64,000 nucleotides of DNA from DASRFR01 sp035651455. Its GTDB lineage: Bacteria; Acidobacteriota; Terriglobia; Terriglobales; Acidobacteriaceae. Both the position numbers and the translations under genes were made by a program. The notes beneath the pieces are model-generated. The model did not search any database, was not told the DNA's origin, and saw only the letters and a list, made by a program, of their open reading frames with translations. Shown one piece after another: positions 52,920 to 61,140 of the stretch; the first letter of the stretch is position 1; every line of letters begins with the position of its first letter. The DNA lies in the NCBI GenBank assembly GCA_035651455.1, contig DASRFR010000003.1, positions 124,001-188,000 on the forward strand, written 5' to 3'.

Positions 52920-54170
52920 ATGACCATTGCTGAACTCAAGGAAAAAAATATCACTGAGCTGACCAAGATCGCCCGATCTTTGGATTTGCCCGGTGCCAGC
53001 GGCCTCCGCAAGCAGGACCTGATATTCAAGATCCTGCAGGCCCAGAGCGAAAAAGAGGGCCACATCTTTGCTGAAGGTGTGCTGGAAATCCTGCCCGATG
53101 GATACGGCTTTCTCCGTTCTCCCGACTACAACTATTTGCCAGGACCGGATGACATTTACGTTTCGCCGTCGCAGATTCGCAAGTTCGATCTGAAGACAGG
53201 CGACACCATCAGCGGACAGGTTCGTCCTCCCCACGAGGGCGAGAAATACTTTGCGCTCGTCAAGATTGAAGCTGTCAATTTCGAATCGCCGGACGAAGCC
53301 CGTAACAAGATTCTTTTTGACAACCTGACGCCGCTTTATCCGCAGGAGCGGGTCAAACTGGAAACGGTGCGCGACAACGTTAGCGCTCGCGTGATGGACC
53401 TGCTGACCCCGCTGGGAAAAGGCCAGCGCGGCCTGATTGTTTCACCGCCGCGAGCCGGCAAAACCATGCTGCTGCAGAACGTGGCGAATTCCATCACAAC
53501 CAACCATCCTGAAGTCGTGTTGATGGTGCTGCTGATCGATGAGCGGCCGGAAGAAGTGACCGACATGCAGCGATCAGTGAAGGGCGAGGTCATCTCCTCA
53601 ACTTTTGACGAACCCGCGGCGCGTCACGTGCAGGTCGCCGAAATGGTGATTGAGAAAGCCAAGCGACTGGTGGAGCACAAGCGTGATGTCGTGATTCTGT
53701 TGGATTCGATTACGCGCCTGGCGCGCGCTTACAACACAATTGTTCCGCCTTCCGGCAAGGTGCTCTCCGGCGGCGTGGATTCCAACGCACTGCAGCGTCC
53801 GAAGCGATTCTTCGGATCGGCGCGCAACATAGAGGAGGGCGGCTCACTGACCATCATCGCGACAGCCCTGATCGATACCGGTTCTCGCATGGATGACGTG
53901 ATCTTTGAAGAATTCAAGGGCACGGGTAACTCGGAAATCATCCTGGAGCGGAAGCTGGTGGATAAGCGCGTTTTCCCGGCCATCGACATTCAGCGTTCAG
54001 GAACGCGCAAGGAAGAGTTGCTGATTCCGCGAGAGGATCTGCAGCGGATCTGGGTTTTGCGCAAAGTGCTGAACCCGCTGTCGCCGGTGGAAGCGATGGA
54101 ATTGCTTATCGACAAGTTAAGCAAGACCAAGTCGAATGGCGAGTTCCTGGCGAATATGAGTTCGTTGTAG
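52920..54170 (+). CDS. rho: Transcription termination factor Rho
   Basis: A 416-aa RNA-dependent ATPase/helicase that ends transcription. An N-terminal Rho_N helical domain (about 5-40) and cold-shock-like RNA-binding domain (about 48-115, with EGVLEILPDGYGFLRS) are visible. The P-loop is SPPRAGKTMLLQ (near residues 175-186), Walker B is VVILLDSITRLARAYN, and the Q-loop follows. The length is the family norm. I use the ATG at 52920 with its TAGGTG site; a GTG two codons upstream is possible. A good intrinsic terminator follows. Confidence 0.96.
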   Translation: MTIAELKEKNITELTKIARSLDLPGASGLRKQDLIFKILQAQSEKEGHIFAEGVLEILPDGYGFLRSPDYNYLPGPDDIYVSPSQIRKFDLKTGDTISGQVRPPHEGEKYFALVKIEAVNFESPDEARNKILFDNLTPLYPQERVKLETVRDNVSARVMDLLTPLGKGQRGLIVSPPRAGKTMLLQNVANSITTNHPEVVLMVLLIDERPEEVTDMQRSVKGEVISSTFDEPAARHVQVAEMVIEKAKRLVEHKRDVVILLDSITRLARAYNTIVPPSGKVLSGGVDSNALQRPKRFFGSARNIEEGGSLTIIATALIDTGSRMDDVIFEEFKGTGNSEIILERKLVDKRVFPAIDIQRSGTRKEELLIPREDLQRIWVLRKVLNPLSPVEAMELLIDKLSKTKSNGEFLANMSSL

Positions 54171-54218
54171 GCGGTTGTTGCTAGCAACTTCTGAATCCGA
54201 TCCCTGATCGGAGGTGAC

Positions 54219-54252
54219 GAGCGAGGGCTCCGGTCCTCGCTCAATTTTTTTT
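54219..54252 (+). terminator. Intrinsic terminator after rho
   Basis: GAGCGAGG (54219-54226), an 8-nt loop, CCTCGCTC (54235-54242), and a run of eight Ts: a strong intrinsic terminator. A 12-bp palindrome GTTGCTAGCAAC (54177-54188) also lies just after the rho stop. Confidence 0.9.
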
Positions 54253-54416
54253 AACGCAGGAGAATGGCGAGCTAAGGCCCCGAATAGCTGCCGGGTCAGA
54301 CGGCGTTCGCTGCCATTCAATGAACTGGACGAGTAGAGTTTGCGCCCACCTGGATGTTCGCTCACATCGAACAGTGAGCCGGCCTGCTGCCCGCATCTTA
54401 CTGGGAAGTGCTTTCG

Positions 54417-54422
54417 TATAAT
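54417..54422 (+). promoter_or_regulatory. Perfect TATAAT -10 before the coiled-coil exported gene
   Basis: TATAAT (54417-54422), start codon 27-30 nt downstream. No clear -35 hexamer; the 'CTTACTGGG' upstream does not fit well. Confidence 0.45.
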
Positions 54423-54448
54423 TCAGAGATCGCAAGCATCCGAGGTGA

Positions 54449-54826
54449 GTGTTGACCTCCAAACCCTGCATTTATCTGCTGTTACTGGTGCTGGTATCAG
54501 CGGTGAGCGGCAGGCCCGTCTTCGGCCAGGACGATGCCTCTGAAGCCATCCAGGTGCGGCCGCCCAGGATTGGGCAGCCACCAGAGCGCAATAATCCTGA
54601 AGACGAAGCCCGCATCAAGATGGAAAAGGATATGGCCAAGAAAGCCAACAAGGAACGGCAGGAAGCGTTGAAGCGCGACACTGACCGTCTCCTGCAGCTT
54701 TCGACTGAGCTAAAGCAGTACGTCGACAAGACGAATGAAAACATGCTCTCGATGGAGGTGATCAAGAAAGCAGATGAAATCGAGAAGCTAGCGCACAGCG
54801 TGCGCGAAAAGATGAAAGGGAATTGA
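54449..54826 (+). CDS. Small exported coiled-coil protein
   Basis: A 125-aa exported protein: signal peptide (about 1-27, LLLLVLVSAVSGRPVFG), then a charged helical domain with 'EDEARIKMEKDMAKKANKERQEAL' and a heptad-like C-terminal region (RLLQLSTELKQYVDK...IEKLAHSVREKM). Likely a periplasmic coiled coil; function unknown. The start is GTG 54449 or TTG 54452; the CGAGG site favours the latter slightly. It lies between rho and an ECF sigma factor gene. Confidence 0.75.
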   Translation: MLTSKPCIYLLLLVLVSAVSGRPVFGQDDASEAIQVRPPRIGQPPERNNPEDEARIKMEKDMAKKANKERQEALKRDTDRLLQLSTELKQYVDKTNENMLSMEVIKKADEIEKLAHSVREKMKGN

Positions 54827-54849
54827 ACGACCAGGCCGCAATGTAACTA

Positions 54850-55587
54850 ATGGCGCGGCTACCACTCTATCTGGTTATGGGAGCACCTCAGCTGAGCAAC
54901 ATCCTGCAAATCGCGCGGTCGGCGGAACTCAGTGACGAGGACGTCGTGGCACGCGTTCTGGAGGGCGATACCGCTCTGTTCGAAGTGATCATGCGCCGTT
55001 ATAACCAGAGGCTGTACCGGGTAGCGCGTGCGATTCTTCGCGACGATGGTGAAGCGGAAGACGTTATGCAGGACGCGTACGTGCGCGCCTATCAGCACCT
55101 GCGGCAATTTGCCGGGCGCTCCAGCTTCGCGACCTGGCTCACCCGCATTGCGGTTCACGAGGCGCTGGCCCGGGCGCATCGACGCTCCCGCTTCACCGAA
55201 CTCGACGCGATTGCCGAGTCTCAGGGAGAAACCATGACCTTTGCATCTGACGGCCCCGATCCTGAACAACAAGCGGTGAGCGCGCAGGCCGGCGTTATGC
55301 TGGAGTCTGCAATCATGAGTTTGCCGGAGTCCTATCGCACCGTGCTGATGCTTCGGGATATTGAAGAACTAAGCACGGCCGAAACCGCCAACGCTTTGGA
55401 TCTCACCGAGGAGAACGTAAAGGTGCGCTTGCATCGCGCGCGAGCATTGCTGCGCCGCGAACTGTACGCCCGCGCTGGCTCGGGCCGCGCGTCGGCATTT
55501 TCTTTCATGGGCGAACGCTGCGACCGGGTGGTCAAACAGGTGTTCGAGCGCATCTCTCTGCCGCATGCTGCGGAGCGTTCGCAGTAG
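54850..55587 (+). CDS. ECF-type RNA polymerase sigma factor
   Basis: A 245-aa sigma-70 family factor with regions 2 and 4 only. Region 2 is FEVIMRRYNQRLYRVARAIL and AEDVMQDAYVRAYQHL; the aromatic FATWLTRI segment follows. Region 4 is LPESYRTVLMLRDIEELSTAETANAL then VKVRLHRARALLRREL. A tail of about 50 residues contains SFMGERCDRVVKQVFERI, a conserved-looking segment with a single Cys that could be an embedded anti-sigma or redox element. No anti-sigma gene is adjacent. The start may be 54877 (MGAPQLSN) instead. It precedes an outer-membrane protein and cytochrome c pair. Confidence 0.92.
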   Translation: MARLPLYLVMGAPQLSNILQIARSAELSDEDVVARVLEGDTALFEVIMRRYNQRLYRVARAILRDDGEAEDVMQDAYVRAYQHLRQFAGRSSFATWLTRIAVHEALARAHRRSRFTELDAIAESQGETMTFASDGPDPEQQAVSAQAGVMLESAIMSLPESYRTVLMLRDIEELSTAETANALDLTEENVKVRLHRARALLRRELYARAGSGRASAFSFMGERCDRVVKQVFERISLPHAAERSQ

Positions 55588-55660
55588 CACGCGATTTGCT
55601 GCCATTCCCCGCATATCGATGAACTCCTCGCATGTTTTTCGGTTAGCATAGCTCCCTTGC

Positions 55661-56530
55661 ATGCGTTTTCATTTCTTGCTGATGGCACTAATTGCCGGAT
55701 CTGTGCTCGGGGTGCGCGCGCAGGAGCCTCCTTACTTTGTCACTTACACCCATCACATGGAGGAGCCGGGCAATCTTGAACTGGAGACCTCAAGCACGAT
55801 GGGGGTTCCACGGTCCGGCGAGCGCTTCTTCTTTGCGCCTTACCAGGAGTTCGAGTACGGAGTGACGGCCAGGTGGACAGCGGAGCTGTACCTCGAAGGT
55901 CAGTCGACGGCAGGGGACAGTTCCGTCTTCACCGGCTGGCGCCTGGAGAACCGGTTTCGCCCATTCGCGCGCGAGCACGCGGTGAATCCGGTGCTCTATT
56001 TTGAATACGAGGGCATCAACGAAGCCAGCCGCATCGAGAAGGAACTGGTGGGGAACGCTTCCGAGCCTGGTGAGCGCAACTCTGAACTCAGCCAGACGCA
56101 TGCCCACGAACTCGAGACCAAGCTGATTCTCTCCAGCACAGTACACGACTGGAACCTTGCAGAGAACTTCATTGTGGAAAAAAACCTTTCGCAGGAGGAA
56201 GGTTTCGAGTTGGGTTACTCGCTGGGGTTCTACCGGCCTCTGGCAACCCTGGCGAGCGGCTCGAATTGCCGCTTTTGTCGTGAAAATTTCATCGTCGGGG
56301 TGGAGATGTACGGGGGTCTCGGAAGCACGAACGGTTTCGGTTTCCACAACACCGCACACTATCTCGCCCCCCTATTGGGATGGCAGATCAGCGACAACAG
56401 CAGTTTGCGATTCTCGCCCTCCATCGGGCTTACTCATGAAAGCAATCCCGCGTTGCTGCGTTTCGGATATAGCTACGAAATCCGTGGATTTCGCAGCAAG
56501 CTTGCGCAATTGTTTGGGGGAAAGCCGTGA
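55661..56530 (+). CDS. Exported outer-membrane beta-barrel-like protein
   Basis: A 289-aa exported protein: signal peptide (about 1-20), then alternating hydrophobic/polar strands with many aromatic residues (for example FFAPYQEFEYGVTARWTAEL and FGYSYEIRGF at the C-terminus). This pattern fits an outer-membrane beta barrel of about 10-12 strands. Two cysteines (CRFC) lie in a loop near 204-207. Its stop overlaps the cytochrome start by 4 bp (GTGA), so they are translated together and probably act together in the envelope. It is preceded by the ECF sigma factor gene. Confidence 0.75.
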   Translation: MRFHFLLMALIAGSVLGVRAQEPPYFVTYTHHMEEPGNLELETSSTMGVPRSGERFFFAPYQEFEYGVTARWTAELYLEGQSTAGDSSVFTGWRLENRFRPFAREHAVNPVLYFEYEGINEASRIEKELVGNASEPGERNSELSQTHAHELETKLILSSTVHDWNLAENFIVEKNLSQEEGFELGYSLGFYRPLATLASGSNCRFCRENFIVGVEMYGGLGSTNGFGFHNTAHYLAPLLGWQISDNSSLRFSPSIGLTHESNPALLRFGYSYEIRGFRSKLAQLFGGKP

Positions 56531-56970
56531 GCTTTCGCGCGGGGATACTGATGTTGGCTTTCGCGGTGCTCGCGTGGTTAACGGGAACTCTGTGCGCGCA
56601 GAACCCTTCCTATCAATCGGATCCCAACTGGCACGCGCCGGCGGACGCTGCCGCCAAGGCAAATCCTCTTGCGAAACGGCCGGAAACCGCTGCCGGGGGC
56701 AAAAAACTCTTCCTAAAAAATTGCGCGGAGTGTCACGGAAACGACGGCCTGGGTATCGAGAAGAAACACTCAGCTAACTTATCATCGCCCTCGGTGCAGG
56801 AGCAGAGCGACGGCGCATTATTCTGGAAGATTACGAATGGCAACTTTGACCGCGGCATGCCGTCGTTCAGCCAGCTACCGGAGCTGCAGCGCTGGCAACT
56901 AGTGTTGTACCTGCGGACGATCAAACCGTCCAACTCTTCCGAGCATGCAGAGGCCGCGCGACAACGGTAG
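56527..56970 (+). CDS. Monohaem cytochrome c
   Basis: A 147-aa exported class I cytochrome c: signal peptide (about 1-24), then the haem-binding C66-A-E-C69-H70 motif, in NCAECHGNDGLG. The distal axial ligand is likely Met111 in RGMPSFSQLPELQRW. A C-terminal helix follows (WQLVLYLRTI). The N-terminus (about 25-55) is proline/alanine-rich. The start overlaps the upstream barrel gene by 4 bp. The redox partner is unknown; a periplasmic electron-carrier or oxidase-linked role is likely. Confidence 0.93.
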   Translation: MSFRAGILMLAFAVLAWLTGTLCAQNPSYQSDPNWHAPADAAAKANPLAKRPETAAGGKKLFLKNCAECHGNDGLGIEKKHSANLSSPSVQEQSDGALFWKITNGNFDRGMPSFSQLPELQRWQLVLYLRTIKPSNSSEHAEAARQR

Positions 56971-56974
56971 GTAA

Positions 56975-57021
56975 GCCGGTCTGCCGCCCTCGGAGACATT
57001 TGAAGGTCTCAAGGGGCCGGC
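56975..57021. terminator. Nested hairpin between convergent genes
   Basis: An outer GCCGG (56975-56979)/CCGGC (57017-57021) pair encloses GAGAC-8 nt-GTCTC (56993-57010). It lies between the cytochrome stop and the hppA stop, with no T-run. Possible bidirectional terminator. Confidence 0.35.
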
Positions 57022-57040
57022 CTGTTACGCCCTCCAAAAC

Positions 57041-59539
57041 TTAATCTGCCGCCGCTCTTGCTGCTTCGGGCGCGTGCTCTCTCTCGATGCGCATGCCATA
57101 GAACGAACGATAGACGAAGAACAGCGAGACGATGAAGAAGATCAAGGCGAGCACGTTGCTGAATCCCGCACCTTTCGACCGTGTGAGGCTCACCGCCAAT
57201 TCAACGGCAAGCAGTCCGAAGAGGGTAGTGAATTTGATCACCGGGTTCATGGCAACCGAGGACGTGTCCTTGAAGGGATCGCCAACCGTGTCACCCACGA
57301 CTGTGGCGGCGTGCAACTCTGTGCCTTTCTGCTTCAGCTCGACTTCAACGATCTTCTTGGCATTGTCCCAGGCGCCGCCCGCGTTTGCCATGAAGATGGC
57401 CTGATAGAGCCCGAAGGTCGCGATCGACAGGAGGTATCCGATGAAGAAGAAGGGCTCCACGAAGGCGAAGGCCAGCGTTGCGAAGAACACGCCGATAAAG
57501 ATGTTCAGCATCCCCTTCTGCGCATAGCGGGTGCAGATCTCGACAACTTTCTTGCTGTCGGACACAGATGCTTTTTCCACGCCTTCGAGACGGATGTTGG
57601 CCTTGATGAACTCGACCGCGCGGTACGCGCCCGTGCTGACGGCCTGCGTGGAGGCACCCGTGAACCAGTAAATGATGGCGCCGCCGGTGATCAGGCCGAG
57701 AACAAAGGGCGCGTGCAGCAGCGAAAGCTTGTCAACGTTTGCCGTAAGCCCATTGGTAAGCGCCATGATGATGGAGAAAATCATGGTAGTCGCACCGACC
57801 ACGGCGGTTCCAATCAACACCGGCTTGGCTGTGGCTTTGAAGGTATTGCCGGCGCCGTCGTTGGCTTCGAGAAGATCCTTGGCGCGATCGAAGTATACGT
57901 CCATCTTGAAGTCGCGCTTGATTTCCTGTTCGATATTAGGCACTTGCTCGATGAGCGAAAGTTCGTAAACCGACTGTGCGTTGTCTGTAACCGGCCCGTA
58001 GGAATCCACCGCGATGGTCACCGGTCCCATACCCAGGAATCCGAAAGCTACCAGTCCAAAGGCAAACACCGGGGCTGCGATCATTAGAGCGCCCAGGCCC
58101 ATGGTGCTGACGTAGTAGCCCACCGCCATAAGGGTCACCATAGTGAGCCCCAGATAATAGGCGGAGAAGTTCCCTGCGACAAAGCCGGAAAGAATATCGA
58201 GCGATGCGCCGCCCTCCTGGGCCGAAATCACGACCTCCTTCACGTGGCGCGACTCGGTAGACGTGAATACCTTAACGAATTCAGGAATGACGGCGCCCGC
58301 CAGGGTGCCGCATGAAATGATGGTGGCGAGCTTCCACCACTGGCTGGCGTCGCCTCCGAGTGAAGGAATAATCAGGTACGAAATGATGTAAGTAAGAACA
58401 ATCGATACCACCGAGGTCAGCCAGACCAGCGCCGTCAGCGGCGCTTCGAAGTTAAAGGTGGCCTGGTTGCCGTATTTCGCTTTGGCAATCGCGGCATTGA
58501 TGAAATAAGCCGCGGCGCTGGCCACCAGCATGGCGATGCGCATAACGAAAATCCAGACCAGTAGCTGCACCTGCACGGTCGGATCCTTCACGCCGAGCAG
58601 GATGAAGGTGATCAGCGCGACGCCGGTGACGCCGTAGGTTTCAAACCCGTCTGCGCTGGGGCCAACCGAATCGCCGGCATTGTCACCGGTGCAGTCGGCA
58701 ATCACGCCGGGGTTGCGCGCGTCATCTTCCTTGATCTTGAAGACGATCTTCATCAAGTCGGAGCCGATATCGGCAATCTTGGTGAAGATGCCGCCGGCAA
58801 TACGCAGCGCCGCCGCACCGAGTGACTCGCCGATGGCGAATCCGATGAAGCAGGGGCCGGCGTAATCGCCGGGAATAAACAACAGAATGATCAGCATCAT
58901 CAGAAGTTCAACGCTGATCAGCATCATGCCGATGCTCATGCCGGCTTCCAGGGGAATCTGGTAGCAGGGGAATGCCTTGCCGGGCAGAGAAGCGAATGCT
59001 GTGCGCGAGTTGGCGAAGGTGTTAACGCGGATACCGAACCACGCCACGCCGTAGCTGCCCGCGATCCCGATAATGCTGAAGGCCAGAATGATGGGCAGCG
59101 TCACGGCTACCGATTTGCCTGGAACCGGAGCGAGCACGCCGAAGTACAGCACGATCACGACGGCGATGAAGATCCATAACAGCATCAGGAACTTACCTTG
59201 GGTCACCAGGTAAGTCTTGCAAGTCTCGTAGATGAGTTCGGAGATCTCGCGCATAGAGCGATGCACGGGCAGATTCTTCAGCTTGGTGTAAATGGCAAGG
59301 CCGAAGAGCAGGCCGAAGATGCAGAACAGAATCCCGACGAGAAGCAATCGATGGCCATCGATGCCCAGGAACTGCACGGTGGATAGGTCGGGAACTTTAA
59401 GGCTGGCTTCACCCCCCACCTCTCCTTCAGGCTGGGCGAAAGCTGCGGCGGCGCCGACGGTCAGGACGGCGAACGTGGCCGCGAGATTCTTAGTAAACCG
59501 GCAGCCTGTGGACGCAGCATTGGCGATCCAGGTGCGCAT
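57041..59539 (-). CDS. hppA: Membrane-bound proton-translocating pyrophosphatase
   Basis: An 832-aa integral membrane pyrophosphatase that couples PPi hydrolysis to cation pumping. About 16 hydrophobic helices are visible. The motifs are recognisable but divergent. The usual DVGADLVGK-type segment reads DIGSDLMK. It is followed one residue earlier than normal by EDDARNP, then DNAGDSVGPSADGFETYG. The C-terminal motif is intact: DTVGDPFKDTSS. The key site reads GNTFKA with Lys568 where K+-dependent enzymes have Ala, so I infer K+ independence. Pumped ion not certain. An N-terminal extension (about 1-50) includes a signal-peptide-like segment. GGAGG precedes the ATG. Confidence 0.92.
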   Translation of the reverse strand: MRTWIANAASTGCRFTKNLAATFAVLTVGAAAAFAQPEGEVGGEASLKVPDLSTVQFLGIDGHRLLLVGILFCIFGLLFGLAIYTKLKNLPVHRSMREISELIYETCKTYLVTQGKFLMLLWIFIAVVIVLYFGVLAPVPGKSVAVTLPIILAFSIIGIAGSYGVAWFGIRVNTFANSRTAFASLPGKAFPCYQIPLEAGMSIGMMLISVELLMMLIILLFIPGDYAGPCFIGFAIGESLGAAALRIAGGIFTKIADIGSDLMKIVFKIKEDDARNPGVIADCTGDNAGDSVGPSADGFETYGVTGVALITFILLGVKDPTVQVQLLVWIFVMRIAMLVASAAAYFINAAIAKAKYGNQATFNFEAPLTALVWLTSVVSIVLTYIISYLIIPSLGGDASQWWKLATIISCGTLAGAVIPEFVKVFTSTESRHVKEVVISAQEGGASLDILSGFVAGNFSAYYLGLTMVTLMAVGYYVSTMGLGALMIAAPVFAFGLVAFGFLGMGPVTIAVDSYGPVTDNAQSVYELSLIEQVPNIEQEIKRDFKMDVYFDRAKDLLEANDGAGNTFKATAKPVLIGTAVVGATTMIFSIIMALTNGLTANVDKLSLLHAPFVLGLITGGAIIYWFTGASTQAVSTGAYRAVEFIKANIRLEGVEKASVSDSKKVVEICTRYAQKGMLNIFIGVFFATLAFAFVEPFFFIGYLLSIATFGLYQAIFMANAGGAWDNAKKIVEVELKQKGTELHAATVVGDTVGDPFKDTSSVAMNPVIKFTTLFGLLAVELAVSLTRSKGAGFSNVLALIFFIVSLFFVYRSFYGMRIEREHAPEAARAAAD

Positions 59540-59570
59540 GGGAATCCTCCAGAACAGGAACTTTTATGGA

Positions 59571-59583
59571 TGACAACGTGTCA
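59571..59583. promoter_or_regulatory. TGACA-palindrome upstream of hppA
   Basis: TGACA-3 nt-TGTCA (59571-59583), 31 bp upstream of the hppA ATG; the minus strand also reads TTGACA here. Candidate operator. Confidence 0.35.
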
Positions 59584-59613
59584 AGGCATCACCTTCCGGC
59601 AAGACGGAGTTCT

Positions 59614-59639
59614 CCGACGCCCATTGCTTACTGCGTCGG
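59614..59639 (-). promoter_or_regulatory. Hairpin in hppA leader region
   Basis: A perfect 7-bp stem, CCGACGC (59614-59620) and GCGTCGG (59633-59639), with a 12-nt loop. It lies about 75 nt upstream of the hppA start. Possible structured mRNA leader or terminator-like attenuator. Confidence 0.35.
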
Positions 59640-60880
59640 GAGGAGCGCATTGCCGGAATTCCGAACACGCTTCCACATCAAGACAAGAACAGGAGTGCTG
59701 AAGCTTGGCCGCGTCGGATATATCAGTCTTGTACGGCACGCTCCTGGATAAGGCACACGCCTTCCCAGTCACGTACGACACAAAACGGAGTTTTATAACA
59801 CGCGGGAGAAGGCAGGGTCAAACCTCGGAAGGGAATGGGGAGAGACAGTTCCCAAATTGGGGCGGCTTGGAAGCGAGAAGCCTCGATCTGGAATATTCGC
59901 TATTAGCAATGCTGAGCGTATGGGAAGCTTGATTGCGGGCGCGCTGAATTCCATGCGTAGCGCTGATTCTGGTCTTCCTCTGTAATTAGAGCGTTGGGGT
60001 AAGATACCTCGGGTAAAGCCAAGAGTTCATGAGATTTACAGATTTACAAGTAAAGGTCATGAACTCCTGACACTAGCGATGTTTGATTCGTTGTTGAGGC
60101 GGCTCCACAGCTGACGACCGGCGCCGGAGCGCCTGGTGGGGCACATGATCGCCTTGCGTGGCGGATGCGAGAGATTGTCAAATAGCGCGGCTTAGGGGCG
60201 AGCGATTAAGCGGTGTTTCGACACACAACCGCCTTGCAGCACCCGTGGCGATGGTCGCAGAGCACGCCAGCCGTTGGCGGTGCCAATCGTCACGGGCGAT
60301 GGTGATGGGTGACAACTTTGTAGCGTCGCGATCTCATGACTGGCGATCACCGGCATTGAGACTACTTATGGGGATTTCGTCTCCGTCTGAAATCGTACTG
60401 TCCTCTAGTGAACTGCGAGCACTGGCTCAGTGATGACAGTTATGAAGGGGGGCGGTTTTCCATTCTGCAATTTGGAATGCTTCCATGTTCACCTCTACGG
60501 TCGCGGTGGTTTCCGTGCCGAAGAGTGCACGACGCCAAAAAATTAGCTCGGCGATACATCATAGATGAAGATTCGAGCCTGCAATGGTACCACCGCCAGA
60601 GCTGCACAGCTCATCTGAGAGCACCGAGTTTACCTGGCGTTTGAAACACGTAGGTCAGGTTCGCTCCCGCTGTTGTTCACAGGCTTAGCGATTGTTGTGA
60701 GGTGATGGTGGCGTGAGAGTTGATGCTGCCCGGGAGAAAGTCCGCAAAGTATTGCTGTGGAAGCACATATTTAATTGCGGCCGATCTACGAGATAACGCT
60801 GCGGGACTAAGGCAGTCACTGTATTCAAGGCACGGGCGGTTGCGGGCATGATGTCCTAAGCAAAACGGAGGGTACATTTC
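59640..60880. other. Gene-free region with structured repeat
   Basis: About 1.2 kb without a supported coding gene. The open frames here (75-91 aa) lack ribosome-binding sites, domains and coherent composition. No tRNA, rRNA or known ncRNA is recognised. The clearest element is a 10-bp inverted repeat GAGTTCATGA (60023-60032)/TCATGAACTC (60057-60066) with a 24-nt centre that contains GATTTACA twice. It is probably a decayed locus or a long regulatory region. Confidence 0.5.
60023..60066. repeat. 10-bp inverted repeat around a tandem octamer
   Basis: GAGTTCATGA and TCATGAACTC flank 24 bp holding GATTTACA twice in tandem (60033-60048). It could be a protein-binding site, a stem-loop RNA or the remnant of a mobile element end. 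Confidence 0.6.
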
Positions 60881-61057
60881 ATGGAGCATTCCTTGGAACA
60901 GATAATCGAGGATTTGAGACTACGTCTCGGCCGCGAGATAACGCCAAGAGAGAAGTTCTATCTCGCCCTCTCGCAAGCATGCGCACCGAAGGCCGAGGAA
61001 GAAGCAGAAGACTTTCATCGCTTCGAAAACAGCAATCAATACCAACCGGCGGCGTAA
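60881..61057 (+). CDS. Small 58-aa protein of unknown function
   Basis: A 58-aa ORF starting MEHSLEQIIEDLRLRLGREI and ending NQYQPAA. It has a GGAGGG ribosome-binding site 8 nt before the ATG, and an amphipathic, charged composition consistent with a real soluble helical peptide. It is below usual length limits. It stands alone after the gene-free region and is convergent with the prolyl oligopeptidase gene. No family recognised; coding status moderately likely. Confidence 0.45.
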   Translation: MEHSLEQIIEDLRLRLGREITPREKFYLALSQACAPKAEEEAEDFHRFENSNQYQPAA

Positions 61058-61077
61058 CGACTTACAAGCGTTTCTTT

Positions 61078-61113
61078 CGGCGGCCGCCTGTAGCTAGCGA
61101 CGGGTGGCCGCCG
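61078..61113. terminator. GC-rich hairpin between convergent genes
   Basis: A perfect 8-bp stem CGGCGGCC (61078-61085)/GGCCGCCG (61106-61113), with a 20-nt loop. It separates the small 58-aa gene from the end of the prolyl oligopeptidase gene. No T-run on either strand. Confidence 0.35.
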
Positions 61114-61140
61114 GACGCAATCACGCAGAGGCCTCCGAAT

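Noticed and set aside
57074..58087. 337-aa plus-strand frame opposite hppA
   Set aside because: Antisense to an intact pyrophosphatase; rich in His/Arg/Asp as expected from a GC-rich antisense frame.
60158..60644. Open frames of 78 and 91 aa in the gene-free region
   Set aside because: No ribosome-binding site, no hydrophobic or motif pattern, and composition like translated non-coding DNA.
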